Source: Candidatus Saccharibacteria bacterium UBA4387
GTDB taxonomy: Bacteria; Patescibacteriota; Saccharimonadia; Saccharimonadales; Saccharimonadaceae
Direction of reading: 5' to 3'
Length of the DNA: 61,228 nucleotides
Assembly: GCA_002391075.1 (NCBI GenBank)
Contig: DGRN01000009.1
Span: 31,461-92,688, forward strand
Shown: positions 1 to 8,150 of the stretch, in pieces
Numbering within the stretch: the first letter of the stretch is position 1
Layout of the letters: the number at the start of each line of letters is the position of its first letter
The notes under the pieces: model-generated
Told to the model about the DNA's origin: nothing
Database searches by the model: none
What the model saw: the letters and a program-made list of their open reading frames with translations, nothing else
Translations under genes and position numbers: made by a program

Positions 1-528
1 GGCTGCCGGTGCTGCGGCTGCTGGCATTGGCTCGGCAGTCTGCACTGATGCCAGAGCTGCTGCTGGAGCAGGCGCTGGAGCGGGTGTAGCATTTTGCGGC
101 GTCGGAATTGACGCTACGGTTTTGACGATTTCCAAATTAGTTTGCGCATTCGCATTTGCGCGATCGCCTAGCACTTCGTGGACTGCATTTACGACATCCT
201 CGATGCCGACCTGGGATTTCACCAAGTAGCGATCCGCGCCCAAATTCTCGCCGCGCTGGCGTTGTTCGTCGCTCGAAAGCGCCGTCATCATGATGACTTT
301 AATATTTGCGGTTTCAGGCGTAGAGCGCAAAATATCTAGCATATCGAAGCCAGAAATTTTCGGCATCATCACGTCAGAAATGATGAGGTCCGGTTTTTCC
401 TCGACGGCCATTTGGAGTCCCTCCTCGCCGTCGTTGGCTGACACGATATTGTAGCCTTCTGCCACCAACCTGATACTATATATTTCTCGTAAAGACTTAT
501 CGTCTTCAACTAACATTATCTTTGGCAT
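1..528 (-). CDS. Response regulator (receiver domain), 3' end outside window
   Basis: Start MPKIMLVEDD with the acidic pair D9/D10, phospho-acceptor Asp in LIISDVMMP at about residue 53, conserved Thr in MMTALSS near 82 and Lys in RYLVKSQ near 105: a complete CheY-like receiver domain of about 120 residues. It is followed by a Pro/Ala-rich tail (PAPAPAAA type) that runs off the window, with no DNA-binding domain seen before the edge. Start at 528 is preceded by GGAGGT. It lies 42 nt downstream of the histidine kinase on the same strand and is presumably its phosphorylation partner. A TATAAT 10 nt upstream of the ATG could give it its own promoter. Output domain, if any, is unknown. Confidence 0.9.
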   Translation of the reverse strand, partial: MPKIMLVEDDKSLREIYSIRLVAEGYNIVSANDGEEGLQMAVEEKPDLIISDVMMPKISGFDMLDILRSTPETANIKVIMMTALSSDEQRQRGENLGADRYLVKSQVGIEDVVNAVHEVLGDRANANAQTNLEIVKTVASIPTPQNATPAPAPAPAAALASVQTAEPMPAAAAPAA

Positions 529-570
529 ACTACCTCCATTATATAATGCCTGTGCTTAAATTTCTAGAAT

Positions 571-2184
571 CTACATCGCGACCGGCGCGGTCGGATTTTG
601 AAAATCATTAGTGTTTTGCGTCGGGCTTGGCGCGGCGGCGGGCTGCACTGGCGGCTGTGCTGGGACGCTAGGCTGAACCGGCGAAACTGCAGGAGTTGAT
701 GGCTGTGCTGGAGTGCTAGGTTGAACTGGCGCGACAGTAGGAGTTGAAGGCTGCGTTGTGGCGGCCGGCTGTGTTGTGGCGGCTGGCTGACTTGGCGCCG
801 GCCCCATTTGCGAAACGGCGGCTTGTGCAGCGCTCTGAATTTGGTTATTTGGCGTAATTTGCGCAGTTGGTGTCGGGTTTCCAGGCGTTGCGCCAGCGAT
901 AATTTGCGCAACTAAGTTATCTTGTGCGGATTTTTGTTGCGGACGTGTCTGAATCATAGCCTGATTGTCCATCGCAAACCGTTGCTGCCTATAAACCGAG
1001 GCAGAAATCCTAGGGAAGGACACGAAGAAGCTCGAACCTTTGCCCGGCTCACTCTCTACCCAAATGCGACCATTCATGGCTTCGACTCGTCGCTTAACCA
1101 AATATAGCCCTAAGCCCGTCCCACCAATCTCGCGCGTATCGCTATTATCGATGCGGTAAAATTTCTGGAAAATATGCGAAATCTCGTCGCGCGGAATACC
1201 AAAACCGGTATCTTTCACGATAATCTGCGCGTTTCTGTCGTCAGCCTTCACGCTCACGGTAATCCAACCGTCCGGCGTGTATTTAATCGCGTTCTCTAGC
1301 AAATTGTCGATAATCTCGCGCAAATAATTGACGTCCACGTTCGTATAAATCAACTGGTCAATCATGCGTGAACCGCCCAAAGTCTGATCCAAATTCGCAC
1401 TACCAAACTGATAGCCGAGACCTTTCGCTGAAATATTCGGAATCTGCCCGTCCGCAATCTGTTTCGTCAGCGACACGAGTTCGACCGGCTCCATTCGCGC
1501 GTGTGATTGGCTTTCATCCATCTTGGTCGTATCTAGCAAGTCCTGAAAAAGATGCCCCAAATGCTTCGACGCCTCATGCGCCTTTGTCAAATATTCCATC
1601 GCGCGTTGATCAACCGTCGCAGTTGACGGATTCATCGCCAGACTCAAATATCCCTCGATGCTCGCCACCGGCGTGCGCATTTCATGGCTGGCCGTCGAAA
1701 TAAAATCATTTCGCTCGGCCTCCTTCTTTAGCTCCTCAGCTATATCGCGGAAAGTAATAATTAGGTTATTGTTTTCGTCCTCGGCCGGCACGATGATAAT
1801 AGAGACTGGCGTCGTTTTGTTGCTATCGAGCGTCACCAAATCGAAATCGCGCGTCTCGCCAAATTGCTTATTTTTTAGCGCAAAACCGATTGGGTTGTTC
1901 TCGTCCGTCACGGCGTTCCCGTTTTTGTCCAGGATGCTAACCGACGTATCATAACTGAATCCCTCAATCTCTTCGATGCTGCGCCCAAACAGCTTCGCTG
2001 CCGCCGGATTCGCCAGCAGTACAATCCCCTTGCTATCGACAATAATCACGCCCTCGTGAATGTACTTCAAGACCTGTTCATTTAGTTTACCGTGCGAATC
2101 AGTAGTCGCAACCGAACTACTCGAAATCATTTCGATTTTCTCGCTTGGCTTCTCGACTTTTTTCTTATTACCAAATAAACCCAT
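571..2184 (-). CDS. PAS-domain sensor histidine kinase, cytosolic
   Basis: 537 aa. No signal peptide or membrane segment is visible, so the sensor is probably cytosolic. Residues about 35-150 form a PAS domain (VLKYIHEGVIIVDSKG, LLANPAAAKLFG). The dimerisation/phospho-acceptor helix carries H167 in STASHEMRTP, followed by HATPase_c with N box LLENAIKYTP (about 295-304), G1 DTGFGIP (about 325) and G2 GGTGLGLYLV (about 354). Residues after about 400 are a low-complexity Pro/Thr/Gln/Ala tail with repeated QPSTPA and QPAATT units, an unusual extension for the family. A TGCTAGAAT box lies 9 nt before the ATG. Operon with the downstream response regulator, whose C-terminus is also Pro/Ala-rich. The signal is unknown. 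Confidence 0.93.
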   Translation of the reverse strand: MGLFGNKKKVEKPSEKIEMISSSSVATTDSHGKLNEQVLKYIHEGVIIVDSKGIVLLANPAAAKLFGRSIEEIEGFSYDTSVSILDKNGNAVTDENNPIGFALKNKQFGETRDFDLVTLDSNKTTPVSIIIVPAEDENNNLIITFRDIAEELKKEAERNDFISTASHEMRTPVASIEGYLSLAMNPSTATVDQRAMEYLTKAHEASKHLGHLFQDLLDTTKMDESQSHARMEPVELVSLTKQIADGQIPNISAKGLGYQFGSANLDQTLGGSRMIDQLIYTNVDVNYLREIIDNLLENAIKYTPDGWITVSVKADDRNAQIIVKDTGFGIPRDEISHIFQKFYRIDNSDTREIGGTGLGLYLVKRRVEAMNGRIWVESEPGKGSSFFVSFPRISASVYRQQRFAMDNQAMIQTRPQQKSAQDNLVAQIIAGATPGNPTPTAQITPNNQIQSAAQAAVSQMGPAPSQPAATTQPAATTQPSTPTVAPVQPSTPAQPSTPAVSPVQPSVPAQPPVQPAAAPSPTQNTNDFQNPTAPVAM

Positions 2185-2251
2185 TACTTAATAATTCTAG
2201 CATAAGCGGCATAGATTTGCGATAATTGCGCCATTTTCGTATAATTGGCTT

Positions 2252-4099
2252 ATGAATAAAAAAGATGTCATCTACATAGAGCCCAACGATGATATTACGG
2301 ATATTCTTGGCAATATTCAAAAAGCCGAGAATAAAATCGTTGCCTTAGTTCCGCCCAAAAAGGCGGGCGTGTTGCGCAGCGCGGTAAATTTCAAACTTAT
2401 CGCCAAAACTGCCAAAAAAGACGATAAAGCTATCGTCCTCATTACTACTGACGAGTCGCTTCTTAAACTCGCCGCCGCGGTAAAAATCCCAACCGCCAAG
2501 AGTCTCCAGAGCAAACCGCAGCTACCAAAAGATCTTGATGCAGAAGAACTCGACGAAAAAGTCGTCGCTCAAAAAACTGCTGAATCCGAAAAAGACGCCG
2601 AAGAAAACATCGAAGAGCCGGAAGTCCAGTCAAGCACCGCTAAGGCGGCCGCCCGCAAAACGACCGTCATCGAGGAAAGCGCCGATGAGGTGAGCGACAC
2701 AAAAGAACCAGAAGACTCGGAGAAAACTGCCGCGAAGGGCTCTCGCGCAGTAGAAAAAACAGCAAGCGCCGAGCGTGCTACCCGTTCGCGCGACGTCAAA
2801 GACAATCAGCCGAAGGCTAAAAAAGTCCCGGATTTCAAAAAGATTCGCGGCTGGATTATTGGCGGGGCTCTTGCGGCCTGTGCGCTAATCGGGATAATTT
2901 TCTGGGCTACACAGATTGCGCCAGCGGTTAAAATCGCCGTCCACGTCAAAGCAACTAGCTCGAACTTCTCGGAACGCGTCACTTTTACGGAGAATGCCGA
3001 CCAAGCCGACCCAAATAATGGCGTGTTTTTCGTTGAGCGCAAGACGGTGAAAAAGACTGCGCAGGCTCAATTTGACGCTACTGGCTCGGTGGACAAAGGC
3101 TCAAAAGCCAGCGGTCAGATACAAATTAAAATTCCGAAGGGTACCAACATTAAATATGAAGACATGGCACGCGGAATAAGCGTCGCTATCCCGGAAGGCA
3201 CCTCATTTATTTACGGTGACAAGAGCTATCGTGCGACCAATGGCGGCTCTATCAGGGTATCGATTGGTGACTTGTCGAAGTACTTCGACTGCAAAGTCAA
3301 GGATCTAATCGAGAATGGCGCATGTCCGACCACTAGCGACATTACTTCCGATCGCATCACTATCTCCGCAAACGAGAACGGCGAAAGCTACAATATTTCC
3401 GAAGAACAATCGACGAAATGGTCCGCCGCCATCAATAGCAGCTACAAAATCGTAATCTACAACCCAACGGCAATTACTGGCGGCAGCAGCAAAATTGTCA
3501 AGCAAGTCTCAGAGCAGGATGTTCGCAACGCCGACGAAACACTCGTGGTGGCAAGCGATTCAGAAATGCGCGACGAGCTCGCCGAGAGCTTCGGCGCCGA
3601 GTACGTTCTGCTGAAAAACAGTTTTGCCTCGTCTGACGCAAAACTGACAACTTCGCCAAATATCGGTGAGGAAGTTGCCGACGATGTCACTCCGAAAATC
3701 ATCAAAGAGCTTAGCTATAGCATGCTTGCTGTCTCTCGCGGCGACCTCGAAAAGTTCATTACCGCCAAGTTGAACGAAAAAATCGCCAACGATCAGACTC
3801 AGATGATTTACTCGACCGGCGTCAGCGCCGAGTCTGATCAAAATTTCGCCTTCATCGAAAGCTACAAAGACGAAAACGGTGTCAAGAGCGCAAAGCTCAA
3901 ATCCACCACAAAAATTGGTCCGAAAGTCGACGAAGCGATGATTGCTGAAAAATCCTATGGCGAAAAAATCGGTAAAGTTCAGACCATTCTCCTCTCGATT
4001 AACGGCGTCGACAAAGTTGACGTAGAGCGCTCATATCCGTGGGTGATGCGCGTCCCGAATGACGAAAACAAGGTCCAAATCGAGCTAACGGTTGAGTAA
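2252..4099 (+). CDS. Patescibacteria single-pass envelope protein (often annotated baseplate J-like)
   Basis: 615 aa. Residues 1-90 form a compact domain (IYIEPNDDITDIL, KIVALVPPKKAGVLRS) that I recognise as typical of Patescibacteria. Residues about 91-195 are a charged Ala/Lys/Glu linker, then one membrane helix (IIGGALAACALIGIIFWATQIAP, about 203-225) and a large extracytoplasmic part with beta-rich units (GSKASGQIQIKIPKGTNI, IPEGTSFIYGDKSY) like those called baseplate J-like in databases. The orientation (N-in, C-out) and any trafficking or envelope role are inferences. Its ATG is exactly 6 nt after TATAAT (2240-2245). The stop shares one base with the ruvX start (TAATG), implying one transcript with ruvX and mltG. 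Confidence 0.75.
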   Translation: MNKKDVIYIEPNDDITDILGNIQKAENKIVALVPPKKAGVLRSAVNFKLIAKTAKKDDKAIVLITTDESLLKLAAAVKIPTAKSLQSKPQLPKDLDAEELDEKVVAQKTAESEKDAEENIEEPEVQSSTAKAAARKTTVIEESADEVSDTKEPEDSEKTAAKGSRAVEKTASAERATRSRDVKDNQPKAKKVPDFKKIRGWIIGGALAACALIGIIFWATQIAPAVKIAVHVKATSSNFSERVTFTENADQADPNNGVFFVERKTVKKTAQAQFDATGSVDKGSKASGQIQIKIPKGTNIKYEDMARGISVAIPEGTSFIYGDKSYRATNGGSIRVSIGDLSKYFDCKVKDLIENGACPTTSDITSDRITISANENGESYNISEEQSTKWSAAINSSYKIVIYNPTAITGGSSKIVKQVSEQDVRNADETLVVASDSEMRDELAESFGAEYVLLKNSFASSDAKLTTSPNIGEEVADDVTPKIIKELSYSMLAVSRGDLEKFITAKLNEKIANDQTQMIYSTGVSAESDQNFAFIESYKDENGVKSAKLKSTTKIGPKVDEAMIAEKSYGEKIGKVQTILLSINGVDKVDVERSYPWVMRVPNDENKVQIELTVE

Positions 4100-4563
4100 T
4101 GCGCATTCTAGCACTGGACATCGGCGAAAAACGCATCGGCGTAGCATATGCGGACACGAACGTTCGCATAGCTATTCCGCGCGGCATGATTCCGGTTGAC
4201 GGCGGTGAATTTACAGAAATCGCTAAACAATTCCGCCTCGAAAAAGCCGACCTAATCGTAGCCGGCCAACCGAGAAACAGCCAAGGAGAAACAACCGCTC
4301 AAACTGAGTGGGTATACTCTTTCATTATAGCACTAAAAGAGCATTTTGTCAAGCATAACCAAAAACCACCTCTGGTAAAATTTCAAGACGAGTCCCTCAC
4401 CTCGGTCCAAGCGGAGGCTCTCTTGGGTGGCAAACGTCACGAAATCAGCCGCCAAGATCGCGCGGCAGGCAAGGTGGATTCCGAAGCGGCGGCACTAATT
4501 CTGCAGGATTTTCTTGAAAGTGCCAATTTTCAGCAACTCGAACAAGAACTAAAAGGAGAATAA
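4099..4563 (+). CDS. ruvX: YqgF/RuvX family putative Holliday junction resolvase or pre-16S rRNA nuclease
   Basis: 154 aa, normal family length. RNase H-like fold: first catalytic Asp in ILALDIGEKRIGVAYAD (D7), a conserved VAGQPRNSQGE strand-loop, a second acidic site in FQDESLTSVQAEALL and a third in DSEAAALILQDFL near the C-terminus. In other bacteria the family matures the 5' end of 16S rRNA and has been proposed to resolve Holliday junctions. Translationally coupled to the upstream gene by a 1-nt overlap and followed 1 nt later by mltG, the common ruvX-mltG neighbourhood. Confidence 0.93.
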   Translation: MRILALDIGEKRIGVAYADTNVRIAIPRGMIPVDGGEFTEIAKQFRLEKADLIVAGQPRNSQGETTAQTEWVYSFIIALKEHFVKHNQKPPLVKFQDESLTSVQAEALLGGKRHEISRQDRAAGKVDSEAAALILQDFLESANFQQLEQELKGE

Positions 4564-4564
4564 T

Positions 4565-5644
4565 ATGCCAAAACGTAAACTCGGCATCGGCCGTGTCATC
4601 GCTTTCTTCGTGCTAATAATCTTACTCATCGGCCTAATTGCGGCGAGCGCGCTGACGATTTGGTATAAAAGCTCACTTTCGGCGGTAAGTGCCGAACAGT
4701 GCACCGGCGACAAATGCACCTACGAAAGTTTCCACGTAGCCGAAGGTAGCAGCGTCCAATCCGTCGCTGAATCACTCGAGTCGAAAAAGCTCATCAAATC
4801 CGCGCTAATTTACCGCCTCTACATGGCAACGGAGGGGAAGGGTATGCTTATCAAAGCTGGCGACTACTCGGTCAATAATCACATGTCGGTCCAAGATTTC
4901 GCCAAAATGTTCGATACGGGCGCGCAATCGCCAACTTTTCGCATTACTTTCTTGCCAGGCGGCACGATTATGGATGCGAAAAAACGCCTCAAGGCTCAAG
5001 GCTACAAGGATGACGAAATCGAGGCTGCTTTTGCGAAAAACTACGACCATCCGGCACTCAAGGGTAAGCCGGAAAACGCTTCGCTCGAAGGCTATATCTA
5101 CGGCGAGACTTACGAATTTTATACTTCCGCCTCGGTTGAAGATATCTTGACGCGCACTTTCGACGAACTTCAAAAACTAATCGCGCAAGAAAATCTGGAA
5201 CAGCGTTTTGCTGCGCTCGGCCTCAGCCTTTACGAAGGGATAAATCTCGCCTCGGTGGTTCAACGCGAATCTGGCACAATCCCGGGCGATATGTCGCACG
5301 TTGCGCAGGTTTTTCTCACTCGTCTGAATCGAAAAATCCCACTCGGCTCCGACGCGGTGATTGGCTATGCGGCGGATTTAACTACGGAAAATCGCGACAA
5401 AACAGACATGTCCTATCTGAATACCATTGGCTGTCCGTGGAATTCGCGCAAATGTAGCGGTCTGCCACCAAGCCCTATTTCCAGCCCGGGCAAGGGTGCT
5501 CTACTGGCGACAGCGGAACCGACCGATACGGACGATTTGTACTTTCTGACCGGCGACGACCAGAAAATGTATTATGCCAAAACGGAGTCCGAGCATAATG
5601 AGAATATCAAGAAATACTGCAAGGTCATGTGTGGCTATTTGTAG
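4565..5644 (+). CDS. mltG: Endolytic murein transglycosylase MltG (YceG family)
   Basis: 359 aa. N-terminal membrane anchor (IAFFVLIILLIGLIAASALT, about 11-30), a LysM-like region (FHVAEGSSVQSVAESLESKKLI), then the YceG catalytic domain with SLEGYIYGETYEF, the catalytic Glu in ASVVQRESG and the signature GLPPSPISSPGKGALLA near residue 300. It cleaves nascent glycan strands at the membrane and helps set strand length. Start supported by AAGGAG 5 nt upstream. Six cysteines (two near residue 42, CPWNSRKC near 285, two near the C-terminus) suggest extracytoplasmic disulfides, which fits the DsbA-like protein at 19041-19757. Confidence 0.94.
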   Translation: MPKRKLGIGRVIAFFVLIILLIGLIAASALTIWYKSSLSAVSAEQCTGDKCTYESFHVAEGSSVQSVAESLESKKLIKSALIYRLYMATEGKGMLIKAGDYSVNNHMSVQDFAKMFDTGAQSPTFRITFLPGGTIMDAKKRLKAQGYKDDEIEAAFAKNYDHPALKGKPENASLEGYIYGETYEFYTSASVEDILTRTFDELQKLIAQENLEQRFAALGLSLYEGINLASVVQRESGTIPGDMSHVAQVFLTRLNRKIPLGSDAVIGYAADLTTENRDKTDMSYLNTIGCPWNSRKCSGLPPSPISSPGKGALLATAEPTDTDDLYFLTGDDQKMYYAKTESEHNENIKKYCKVMCGYL

Positions 5645-5661
5645 AAAAATTGCGGTCATGC

Positions 5662-5720
5662 TATAATATAGACAGCGTACTACGCATTTTTTGCAATATG
5701 CTACGCTGTGGTGGGGCGAT
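5662..5720 (+). promoter_or_regulatory. Extended -10 promoter and palindromic leader of LysM-CHAP gene
   Basis: TGCTATAAT precedes an untranslated stretch bounded by inverted ACAGCGTA ... TACGCTGT arms (about 5673-5709). The hairpin ends just upstream of a GTGGGG that could act as Shine-Dalgarno for the 9-codon ORF at 5721. Confidence 0.6.
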
Positions 5721-5750
5721 ATGAATCGCAGCGTTATTCTCAAATTATGA
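5721..5750 (+). CDS. Nine-codon leader ORF coupled to LysM-CHAP gene
   Basis: ATG-initiated ORF encoding MNRSVILKL. Its TGA stop overlaps the ATG of the next gene (ATGA at 5747-5750). The overlap is what makes 5747 the likely start of the hydrolase, although an in-frame GTG exists at 5708. Function as a coupling or regulatory leader is an inference. Confidence 0.45.
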   Translation: MNRSVILKL

Positions 5751-6919
5751 AACGATTTCAAATTTTATTCTCAAGAGTATTTCCTTACGTATTGGGCTTT
5801 GCGGCAATTTTTTGCTTGATGTTTTTTGGCTCTCGGAACGATTCCGAAACTGTCAAGGAGCCAATCGTATCTGGCTTGGAGGATTCCAGCTTTGTTATAA
5901 CTGCCGACCAAGTCTCCGAATCATACACGGCGGCCAACATCTCCAATTCCTTGGCCTTGCCGAGCGCAACGCTCATAAGTGAAAACTACGTCACCGTCAA
6001 CAGCCTATATGAAACAACTGGCACGACCGAGACGAATTCGTCCGCTTTGCCGGAAAAACAAACAATCATCGATATCGGCGACACGACGCGCGGTATCATT
6101 TCTTACGTTGTCCAAGAAGGCGACACTGTCGAATCTCTCGCGAATCGCTTTGGCGTTACTAAGGATCAGATTCGCTGGAGTAACGGCATGAAGAACGAAA
6201 ACCTCACGGTTGGCGGTACTATTAGTATTCCGAGCGTGGCGGGCATCGTATATAAGGTCAAAAACGGCGACACGCTTGATTCTTTGGCGGAAAAATACGG
6301 CTCCGACAAAGAGCAGATTATCGCATATAACGACCTTGAAAACTCGTCGCTGACTACGGATGCGCAGATTATTTTGCCTAACGGCGTCTTGCCGGAAAAA
6401 GAGCGCCCAGAATACGTTCCGCCGAAACCGGTCTATGTTGCGCCGCGCACGACGGGCGGCACACCGAGCTATCGCTCTTATGGTAACTCTGGTATGCGCC
6501 GCAATATTGCTGAGGTTGGTAGCTATGGTTATTGGGCTGGCGTTTATAATTCGACCCGCTGGCAGAGCAACCCTGGCGCCTTCGGTAACTGTACTTGGTT
6601 TGCCTGGTGGTGGCGCAGAAATAACATGGGCGAAGATTACTGGTTGCCGACTGGTGTGCTCGGAAATGCGCGTGCTTGGACGGCAACGCTCGGCGGCCGC
6701 TATCATATTGGCCGCACTCCTTCCTATGGCGCCGTTTTTCAGACCACTAGCGGCTACTATGGCCACGTTGGCGTTGTTGTCGGTGTTGTTGAAGGTGAAT
6801 ACATTACGATTCAAGAAATGAACTACGCCGGCCCGAACGGTAAATTCAACCACGTGTATCAATCGAATATCAGTTGGAGTGACGCTATGAACTTCAACTA
6901 TATTTACGGCAAGAAATAA
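5747..6919 (+). CDS. Secreted LysM-LysM-CHAP peptidoglycan hydrolase
   Basis: 390 aa from the preferred ATG. N-terminal signal/anchor helix (VFPYVLGFAAIFCLMFFG), a linker, then two LysM domains (YVVQEGDTVESLANRFGV at about 128 and YKVKNGDTLDSLAEKYGS at about 175) that bind glycan. The C-terminal CHAP domain has the nucleophile Cys in GNCTWFAWWW, His in GHVGVVVGV and the polar residue in EMNY. Predicted NlpC/P60-like amidase or endopeptidase acting on cell-wall peptide, perhaps in daughter-cell separation or on a partner cell. Starting at GTG 5708 would add 13 residues before the membrane helix and breaks the ATGA coupling, so it is less likely. Confidence 0.88.
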   Translation: MKRFQILFSRVFPYVLGFAAIFCLMFFGSRNDSETVKEPIVSGLEDSSFVITADQVSESYTAANISNSLALPSATLISENYVTVNSLYETTGTTETNSSALPEKQTIIDIGDTTRGIISYVVQEGDTVESLANRFGVTKDQIRWSNGMKNENLTVGGTISIPSVAGIVYKVKNGDTLDSLAEKYGSDKEQIIAYNDLENSSLTTDAQIILPNGVLPEKERPEYVPPKPVYVAPRTTGGTPSYRSYGNSGMRRNIAEVGSYGYWAGVYNSTRWQSNPGAFGNCTWFAWWWRRNNMGEDYWLPTGVLGNARAWTATLGGRYHIGRTPSYGAVFQTTSGYYGHVGVVVGVVEGEYITIQEMNYAGPNGKFNHVYQSNISWSDAMNFNYIYGKK

Positions 6920-6952
6920 CACCGTACTACTGGCGAAAACGCCAAAATATGA

Positions 6953-6958
6953 TATAAT
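6953..6958 (+). promoter_or_regulatory. -10 box of leaderless obg transcript
   Basis: TATAAT ending 6 nt before the obg ATG, so the predicted transcription start is the A of the start codon. Confidence 0.75.
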
Positions 6959-6964
6959 AGAAAT

Positions 6965-8113
6965 ATGTTTGTTGATACAGCGAAAGTTTATATCAAGGCC
7001 GGCAAGGGCGGCAATGGCGCAATTTCCTTTCGCCATGAAATCTACATCCCGAAGGGCGGCCCGGACGGTGGTGACGGCGGCAAAGGCGGCGACGTAGTTT
7101 TTGTTGCCAGTAAAGACTCCGACACTTTGATAGATTTTCGCTTTCAACCCAAACTTATTGCCGAGGATGGTAAGGCTGGCTCCGGGCAAAAATCCAGCGG
7201 CAAATCCGGAAAAGACCTCGAGGTGAAAGTGCCAATCGGTACCGTCGTAAAACGCGACGGCGAAATCGTTGCGGATCTCACCTATGACGGCGAGCGCGCG
7301 ATTGTCGCTCATGGCGGCGATGGTGGTTACGGCAACTGGCATTTTCGCTCGTCTACGCGTCAAACCCCGCGTATTGCCGAGTTGGGCAACCCTGGCGAAA
7401 GCTATGATGCTGAGCTTGAATTGAAGCTATTGGCCGACGTTGGCTTAATTGGTTTTCCGAACGCTGGCAAATCGACCTTTTTGTCAGTCGTAAGTAATGC
7501 TACGCCAGAAATCGCCGATTATCCATTCACGACCATTACGCCAAATCTTGGCGTGGCGCGCGTCGACGATAAATCGGTTCTCATTGCGGACATTCCTGGC
7601 TTGATCGAGGGTGCCTCGGACGGCAAAGGTCTCGGCGACCGCTTCTTGCGCCATGTCGAACGCACGAAAGTCCTGCTCCATCTTATTGATGTCTATAACG
7701 ATGATGCTGGAAAGGCCTACGCCGATATTCGCCGTGAGCTTGAAAAATATTCCAGCGACCTAGCGTCTCGTCCAGAAATTGTTGCGCTTACGAAAACCGA
7801 AGGCGTCGACGCGGAAATTATCGATATGCAAAAAGATGCCATTCTAGCCCAAAACCCCGATGCGCAAATTATGACAATCTCATCGTCGGCGCATCAAGGC
7901 TTGACGGAAGTGCTCCGCGCTTTGCGCAAAATTATTGACACGCAAAAGGCCGAAACCGTATCTGTAGAGGAAACCGACGAAGAACTGCCGGTCATTACGC
8001 TCGACGTCAAAGAAACGAAGCATCGCGCGCATCATGAAAAATATCAACTCGGCGAGCGAAACGCTATTCTTGCGCTCGGCGAGGATGCCGAATACTTCGA
8101 AGACGAAGAATAA
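6965..8113 (+). CDS. obg: Obg family GTPase (CgtA)
   Basis: 382 aa. Glycine-rich Obg domain at residues 1-155 (AGKGGNGAISFRHE, GGPDGGDGGKGGDV), then a G domain with P-loop GFPNAGKST (about 163-171), switch I YPFTTITPN, and G3 DIPGLIEGASDGKGLG. The usual G4 NKxD is replaced by TKTE in VALTKTEGVD; G5 is SSSAHQG. The C-terminus is short and acidic (DAEYFEDEE) instead of a full OCT domain. Role in 50S maturation and stress coupling is known for the family. Neighbouring genes do not overlap it, and it has its own promoter. Confidence 0.93.
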   Translation: MFVDTAKVYIKAGKGGNGAISFRHEIYIPKGGPDGGDGGKGGDVVFVASKDSDTLIDFRFQPKLIAEDGKAGSGQKSSGKSGKDLEVKVPIGTVVKRDGEIVADLTYDGERAIVAHGGDGGYGNWHFRSSTRQTPRIAELGNPGESYDAELELKLLADVGLIGFPNAGKSTFLSVVSNATPEIADYPFTTITPNLGVARVDDKSVLIADIPGLIEGASDGKGLGDRFLRHVERTKVLLHLIDVYNDDAGKAYADIRRELEKYSSDLASRPEIVALTKTEGVDAEIIDMQKDAILAQNPDAQIMTISSSAHQGLTEVLRALRKIIDTQKAETVSVEETDEELPVITLDVKETKHRAHHEKYQLGERNAILALGEDAEYFEDEE

Positions 8114-8138
8114 TGCCCGCAGAAATTTTCGCTCGTGC

Positions 8139-8144
8139 TACAAT
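8139..8144 (+). promoter_or_regulatory. Extended -10 box of leaderless transcript
   Basis: TGCTACAAT (hexamer at 8139-8144) ends 6 nt before ATG 8151. This decides the start of the next gene against upstream in-frame codons inside obg. Confidence 0.75.
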
Positions 8145-8150
8145 ATTCTT

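Noticed and set aside
6360..6821. Plus-strand 153-codon frame inside the LysM-CHAP gene
   Set aside because: Overlaps the CHAP catalytic region in another frame; shadow ORF.
6005..7363. Minus-strand 452-codon open frame across the LysM-CHAP gene and obg
   Set aside because: Antisense to two genes with clear families and active-site motifs, crosses their intergenic promoter, no recognisable domain; open only because of codon composition.
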